From the NCBI GenBank assembly GCA_913060845.1, contig CAJXVF010000049.1, positions 1-9,509 of the forward strand: a stretch of DNA of 9,509 nucleotides. The letters run 5' to 3'. Source of the stretch: an uncultured Alphaproteobacteria bacterium (GTDB lineage Bacteria; Pseudomonadota; Alphaproteobacteria; Bin95). How positions within the stretch are numbered: the stretch's first letter is position 1; every line of letters begins with the position of its first letter. The notes beneath the pieces were generated by a model that saw only the letters and a list, made by a program, of their open reading frames with translations, was not told the origin of the DNA and made no database searches. Below are positions 5,944 through 9,509 of this stretch, piece by piece. The translations under genes and the position numbers were made by a program.

Positions 5944-7349
5944 CCGACAAGCCCGTCCGCCGTTACGCGCCTTCCGTCCCCGGCAGACAAAGGCCTGAGC
6001 CAATCCGCCGCGACGCACCGGCTGACGGGCGTCCTGCCATATCCGCGCCTGAAAATGCGCCCAAGGTAGCGCCGCCAATCGGTGACGCTGCAGCGCCCAA
6101 GAAGCTGTATTACGGCTGGATCATTGTCGCCTGCGCTTTTGCGACATTGGCGATCGGCGTCAATGCGCGGACGGCATTTTCGCTGCTCTATCCAGAGATT
6201 CTTGCAGAATTCGGCTGGTCACGCGGCGAAACTGCCGGCGCATTCTCCATGGGCTTTGTATTCGCGGCAGGCATGGGGCCGCTCGTTGGCTTGTCGCTGA
6301 ACAAGTTTGGACCGCGCATCGTCATGCCGACTGGCTCGCTCATGATGGCGCTGGGGCTTGTTGGCACGACCTACATCTCAGCCCCCTGGATGCTCTATGT
6401 CACGTTCGGCGTGCTCGTTGTCGGCGCATCAACAATCCTTGGATATATCGGCCATGCCGCGACTTTGCCCATGTGGTTCCAGCGACGGCGCGGGCTAGCT
6501 GTTGGGCTGGCGTTTTCCGGTGCCGGCGTTGGCGCGTTGCTGCTGATCCCACTTGGTGGCGTCATCCAAGACCTTGGCTGGCGCGAGGCATGCTGGGCGA
6601 TAGCACTTGTAGTGATCGGCCTTTTGGCACCGCTAAACTTAATCGCACAGCGCCGCCGACCAGAAGACATGGGCCTGCTTCCCGACGGCGACACGGCAGC
6701 ACGCCTTGCTGATGGCGCTCAACCAAAACCTTTGGGAGGGCCGACGCTCGCGCAAGCGATGGCCATGCCGTCCTTCTGGTTCATCGCTATCGCAGCATTT
6801 GGCATGCTCTGGTCTTGGTACGCGGTACAAGTCCACCAAACGCAGTATCTGATTGATATTGGTTTCGACGCTAACATGGCGACGCTGGGCCTTGCCGCCG
6901 TCGCCACCTTCGGTATCGCGGGCCAGATCAACGGCGGATGGATGGCCGATAAGATTGGCCGCGAATGCGCATGGACAATCGGCTGCTTTGGGTTCGCCGC
7001 CTGTTACGCCATCCTGATTTTCATGCGGGAAGCTCCTAGCCTACCGCTATTCTGGCTGATGATCGCAGCGCAAGGACTGCTGGGGTACGGGCTCACAGCA
7101 GTATTCGCCTCTGCCCCGGCAGACCTATTCCAAGGCAAGAACTACTCAACGATTTTTGGCGTGCTTAGCGTGGCTGCATCGCTTGGCGGCGGTGCGGGAC
7201 CATACTTCACTGGCCTACTCCATGACATCTTCGGCAATTACGAAACCGCGTTCCTTGTGTGCATTGGCTGGAGTGCGGTGAGCGCAATTGCCATCTGGAT
7301 CGCTGCGCCCCGCCGCGCCCGCCGCCGCAATGCTGAGGCCGCCAGTTGA
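5940..7349 (+). CDS. MFS transporter, monocarboxylate/oxalate-formate (MCT/OFA) type
   Basis: An inner-membrane major-facilitator carrier of 469 residues, with about 12 hydrophobic segments from residue 57 onward. The first helix has the OFA/MCT-like signature YYGWIIVACAFATLAIGVNARTAF (split at 57-80), followed by LAEFGWSRGETAGAFS (88-103). Motif A-like loops are present in both halves: GLSLNKFGPR (117-126) and GGWMADKIGR (332-341). A central cytoplasmic loop (about 236-268) is charged. Members move small carboxylates with protons or by exchange; the substrate here is not deducible. GTG 5940 is chosen because no other ATG, GTG or TTG lies in frame before the first helix. It leaves an unusually long, Pro/Ala/Arg-rich N-terminal tail of about 55 residues. 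No convincing Shine-Dalgarno precedes it, fitting coupling to the overlapping NIPSNAP stop. The 3' end overlaps lrgA (TGATG). Confidence 0.88.
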   Translation: MTDKPVRRYAPSVPGRQRPEPIRRDAPADGRPAISAPENAPKVAPPIGDAAAPKKLYYGWIIVACAFATLAIGVNARTAFSLLYPEILAEFGWSRGETAGAFSMGFVFAAGMGPLVGLSLNKFGPRIVMPTGSLMMALGLVGTTYISAPWMLYVTFGVLVVGASTILGYIGHAATLPMWFQRRRGLAVGLAFSGAGVGALLLIPLGGVIQDLGWREACWAIALVVIGLLAPLNLIAQRRRPEDMGLLPDGDTAARLADGAQPKPLGGPTLAQAMAMPSFWFIAIAAFGMLWSWYAVQVHQTQYLIDIGFDANMATLGLAAVATFGIAGQINGGWMADKIGRECAWTIGCFGFAACYAILIFMREAPSLPLFWLMIAAQGLLGYGLTAVFASAPADLFQGKNYSTIFGVLSVAASLGGGAGPYFTGLLHDIFGNYETAFLVCIGWSAVSAIAIWIAAPRRARRRNAEAAS

Positions 7350-7708
7350 TGCTTTGGGCGCTGACGGCCCTACTAGCGTTCCAACTGGCGGGGGAAGCGC
7401 TGGTCGCGTGGCTTCAACTCCCTGCTCCCGGCCCTGTCGTCGGCATGGCGCTGCTGTTTATCGCGCTCATCATCCGTGGTGGCGCGCCTAAAGCTCTGGC
7501 TGAAACCAGTCGTGGCCTGCTAAGCCATCTATCGCTGATGTTTGTGCCAGCGGGCGTCGGCGTGACATTGCACTTGACCGTTCTGGCGGACTCAGGTGCC
7601 GTCATCGGCGTTGCACTGTTTGTCAGCACCCTTGCCGCAATCGCCGTCACTGGCCTCGCCATGACCTGGGCCATGCGCCTATCTAAGCGCAAAGGCAGCC
7701 AGGAATGA
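7349..7708 (+). CDS. lrgA: LrgA/CidA family membrane protein
   Basis: A small 119-residue protein with about four membrane helices, normal for LrgA/CidA. Family motifs are LQLPAPGPVVGMALLFIAL (residues 22-40) and LSLMFVPAGVGV (61-72). LrgA works with LrgB. The pair was first described as a holin/antiholin-like regulator of murein hydrolases in Staphylococcus. Homologues have since been shown to move pyruvate in Bacillus (PftAB) and, as the plant fusion PLGG1, glycolate/glycerate. ATG 7349 overlaps the MFS stop by one base (TGATG) and is preferred to TTG one codon upstream. The stop overlaps lrgB in ATGA, so the two are made together. Placement after an MFS carboxylate-type carrier favours a transport role, which is inference. 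The symbol reflects family membership only. Confidence 0.87.
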   Translation: MLWALTALLAFQLAGEALVAWLQLPAPGPVVGMALLFIALIIRGGAPKALAETSRGLLSHLSLMFVPAGVGVTLHLTVLADSGAVIGVALFVSTLAAIAVTGLAMTWAMRLSKRKGSQE

Positions 7709-8421
7709 GCGACTTCACCGAAATCTGGGTCTACCTCTCATCCAGCCCGCTGCTGCATCTCACGCTTACGCTGATCGCCTATCAGATCGGTGATTGGGCT
7801 TATAAGCGGTCAGGTGGCTTGGCCGTGCTGAACCCTGTGCTCTTGGCCGTCGCCATGCTTGTCGCGGTTCTGCTGATTACGGATACGGACTACGGCACAT
7901 TCTTTGAGGGTGCAAAATTCGTCCACTTTCTGCTTGGCCCGGCAACGGTCGCCTTGGCGATCCCGCTCTATAACCAGTTGGAGCAGGTGAAGCGCTCCCT
8001 GCCCGCCTTACTCTCTTCATTAGCGCTTGGTTCCGCGACAGGCGCTCTCTCTGCCATTGGCATTGCCTGGGCATTAGGTGCTGGCCCTACGGTGGTCGCG
8101 TCCATTGCGCCAAAGTCTGTCACCGTCGCTATCGCCATGGGCGTCTCTGCGGAAATTGGCGGGCTGCCGTCCCTCACAGCCATGCTAGTCCTGCTGACCG
8201 GCATCACCGGCGCGATGTTTGGGCCAGCATTGCTGCATCTGCTATGCGTCCGGGACAGCCGGGCGAAGGGCCTGGCACTGGGTGCGGCTAGCCATGGCAT
8301 CGGCACGGCACGCGCCGTTCAGATTGATGAGACGGCGGGCGCCTTTAGCGGCATTGCCATGGGTTTGAACGGCCTTTTGACCGCAGCAATGCTTCCGCTG
8401 ATCTGGCGCTGGCTTTTCTAG
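7705..8421 (+). CDS. lrgB: LrgB/CidB family membrane protein (LrgAB partner)
   Basis: An integral inner-membrane protein of 238 residues with several hydrophobic helices, the usual LrgB length. Conserved blocks are FLLGPATVALAIPLY (residues 75-89), IAPKSVTVAIAMGVSAEIGG (134-153), PSLTAMLVLLTGITGAMFGP (154-173), LALGAASHGIGTARA (190-204) and SGIAMGLNGLLTA (214-226). Together with LrgA it probably forms a channel or carrier for a small organic acid; the older lysis-control model is an alternative. The start ATG is within the ATGA overlap with lrgA. The TAG stop is 48 bp before the DUF1028 gene, the largest gap in the run. Confidence 0.9.
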   Translation: MSDFTEIWVYLSSSPLLHLTLTLIAYQIGDWAYKRSGGLAVLNPVLLAVAMLVAVLLITDTDYGTFFEGAKFVHFLLGPATVALAIPLYNQLEQVKRSLPALLSSLALGSATGALSAIGIAWALGAGPTVVASIAPKSVTVAIAMGVSAEIGGLPSLTAMLVLLTGITGAMFGPALLHLLCVRDSRAKGLALGAASHGIGTARAVQIDETAGAFSGIAMGLNGLLTAAMLPLIWRWLF

Positions 8422-8469
8422 CCAGACCGGGCCACCATTTCCCAAGATGCATAGAAGGATGGCCGCCCC

Positions 8470-9171
8470 ATGACCTACACCATTGTCGCCCGCTGCCCAG
8501 AAACGAACGCCCTAGGCATTGGCATCGCCACGTATTCGCTGGGCGTCGGCGGGTATTGCCCATTCTTGACGCGAGGTCTTGCTGCACTATCAACCCAAGC
8601 CTTTGCCAACCCAACGCTAGGGCCAATCGCCCTTGATGCACTGCAGGACGGCAGATCACCAGACAGCGTAATGCGCTCGTTGGCTGAGTCTGACCCAGGC
8701 TTCAGCTATCGCCAGGTCGCCATAGTGGGCGCAGATGGCGCTGTCGCCATGCATACTGGCGATACCTGCCGTGCCTATGCAGGCCACACCGTCGGTGACG
8801 GTTATGCGGCCTTTGGCAACGTGCTCGCGGGCGACCATGTTGTGGCAGCGATTGCGAAAGGATTCGAGACAAGCAAAGGCCAACGGTTGGACGAACGGCT
8901 GATGCTAGCGCTGGAAGCCGGGCGCGATTCAGGCGGCCAAGCGGGCGGCAATGGCGCACATCTAGCCGAACGATCCGCCGCACTGATCATACAGGGTGCT
9001 GACATCGTCGAGGATATCAATCTCCGCGTTGATCTTTACGACGATGCGGTGACGGAGCTTCGGCGCGTCCACACAGGCTACGCGCCCTATCTCGCCTATT
9101 ATCAACTCCGCGCCCGCGACCCGAAGAATACACCCGCCCAAGATGTATGGGCGCGGGAGAATCTGGCATGA
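8470..9171 (+). CDS. DUF1028 family Ntn-hydrolase-like protein
   Basis: A 233-residue member of DUF1028 (PF06267), predicted from its fold to resemble N-terminal-nucleophile hydrolases; no activity is established. Diagnostic segments are the N-terminal TYTIVARCPETNALGIGIA (residues 2-20), GVGGYCPFLTRGLAALSTQA (25-44) with FANP (45-48), RQVAIVGADGAVAMHTGDTC (81-100), AGHTVGDGYAAFGNVLAG (104-121) and a C-terminal tail (185-233) with YAPYLAYY. Thr2 or Ser residues could act as nucleophile if the initiator Met is removed, but this is speculative. AAGGA at 8455-8459 sets the start, 10 bases ahead of ATG. The stop overlaps the next start in ATGA. DUF1028 genes occur in varied catabolic operons in other bacteria, so a hydrolytic step on an amide or lactone intermediate is one possibility. 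Confidence 0.86.
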   Translation: MTYTIVARCPETNALGIGIATYSLGVGGYCPFLTRGLAALSTQAFANPTLGPIALDALQDGRSPDSVMRSLAESDPGFSYRQVAIVGADGAVAMHTGDTCRAYAGHTVGDGYAAFGNVLAGDHVVAAIAKGFETSKGQRLDERLMLALEAGRDSGGQAGGNGAHLAERSAALIIQGADIVEDINLRVDLYDDAVTELRRVHTGYAPYLAYYQLRARDPKNTPAQDVWARENLA

Positions 9172-9467
9172 CTGATCAAGTGCTTGTTGACGTTGAAGAT
9201 GGCGTCGCAACTCTCACGCTCAACCGGCCAGACAAACTGAATGCTTTCACGGGCGACATGCTGAACGGCCTAATCGCGGCGTTGGATGATTGCGAAATAC
9301 GGGATGACGTTGCTGTGGTCGTGCTGACGGGTGCCGGTCGCGGCTTCTGTAGCGGCGGCGATATTGGCGGCATGGGCGAAGGCCACGACGTACGCCCGCA
9401 TGTCACCAAGGACCGCATCTGGCAAAAAATTCAAGCGTTTCCAAAGCGCTTGGCACGGTTCAAAAAG
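9168..9467 (+). CDS. Enoyl-CoA hydratase/isomerase family protein, 3'-truncated
   Basis: The first 100 codons of a crotonase-family enzyme, which acts on enoyl-CoA or related CoA thioesters. Visible family features are GVATLTLNRPDKLNAF (residues 12-27), VVVLTGAGRGFCSGGDI (50-66) with the first oxyanion-hole Gly in CSGGD, and the start of the helix leading to the K-P-V-I-A segment (ARFKK, 96-100). The second oxyanion Gly and the catalytic Glu region lie past the break, so hydratase, isomerase, dehalogenase or hydrolase chemistry cannot be told apart. GGGAGA at 9155-9160 is the ribosome site, and the start overlaps the DUF1028 stop by 4 bp. Truncation at 9467 is caused by the adapter. Confidence 0.9.
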
Positions 9468-9509
9468 CTGTCTCTTATACACATCTCCGAGCCCACGAGA
9501 CCTCTCTAC
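9468..9509 (-). other. Residual Nextera adapter with i7-type index, 3' end
   Basis: Positions 9468-9486 (CTGTCTCTTATACACATCT) are the reverse complement of the Tn5 mosaic end. 9487-9501 (CCGAGCCCACGAGAC) is the reverse complement of the Nextera Read 2 adapter. The last eight bases, CTCTCTAC, fit an i7 index. This is synthetic. It is the same adapter side as at the left end, rather than one i5- and one i7-type end. Confidence 0.97.

Noticed and set aside
7346..7708. TTG start for LrgA at 7346, giving 120 residues
   Set aside because: The ATG one codon later is a stronger start and makes the common TGATG stop-start overlap with the MFS gene.
8422..8469. Possible hairpin (GGCCA...TGGCC) over the DUF1028 ribosome site
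   Set aside because: Only a short stem with mismatches and a long loop can be drawn; not convincing as a regulatory structure.

Overview
The window is a 9.44-kb stretch of bacterial DNA (26-9467) with Illumina Nextera adapter sequence left on both ends (1-25 and 9468-9509). Both terminal genes are therefore cut by library construction, not by biology. Dense gene packing, 1-4 bp gene overlaps, a moderately GC-rich composition and the gene families present suggest an alphaproteobacterium, probably from an environmental or metagenomic sample. That assignment is inference: there is no rRNA or other marker gene.

Left part, all on the minus strand. A 3'-truncated gene for the flagellar filament cap FliD (26-1209) is followed by a spacer carrying a strong hairpin (1302-1337). 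Next comes a monofunctional haem catalase (1351-2799) interrupted by three in-frame stop codons but no frameshift. A 17-bp perfect palindrome of the Fur-superfamily type (Irr ICE-box / PerR-box-like, 2824-2840) lies directly upstream of it. Then comes a small VOC/glyoxalase-fold gene (2890-3261), also interrupted by a single in-frame stop. These two adjacent genes hold four nonsense codons, while no other gene in the window has any. This looks like recent, local gene decay.

Right part, all on the plus strand, starting from a 102-bp divergent spacer. Eight genes form an operon-like run: acyl-CoA carboxylase carboxyltransferase subunit (3364-4911), metaxin/Fax-type glutathione S-transferase (4918-5625), NIPSNAP-domain protein (5629-5943), MFS transporter of the monocarboxylate/oxalate-formate type (5940-7349), LrgA/CidA (7349-7708), LrgB/CidB (7705-8421), DUF1028 Ntn-hydrolase-like protein (8470-9171), and the first 100 codons of an enoyl-CoA hydratase/isomerase (9168-9467). 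Most junctions are overlaps or gaps below 7 bp, so co-transcription and translational coupling are likely.

Read together, the operon looks like an uncharacterised route for taking up a small organic acid (MFS plus LrgAB, a family now linked to pyruvate/glycolate-type transport) and processing it as CoA esters (carboxylase, enoyl-CoA hydratase). The GST, NIPSNAP and DUF1028 proteins would be accessory enzymes of unknown role. The substrate cannot be read from the sequence. No biotin carboxylase/BCCP partner for the carboxyltransferase is in the window. No tRNA, rRNA, CRISPR array, insertion sequence or prophage feature was seen.
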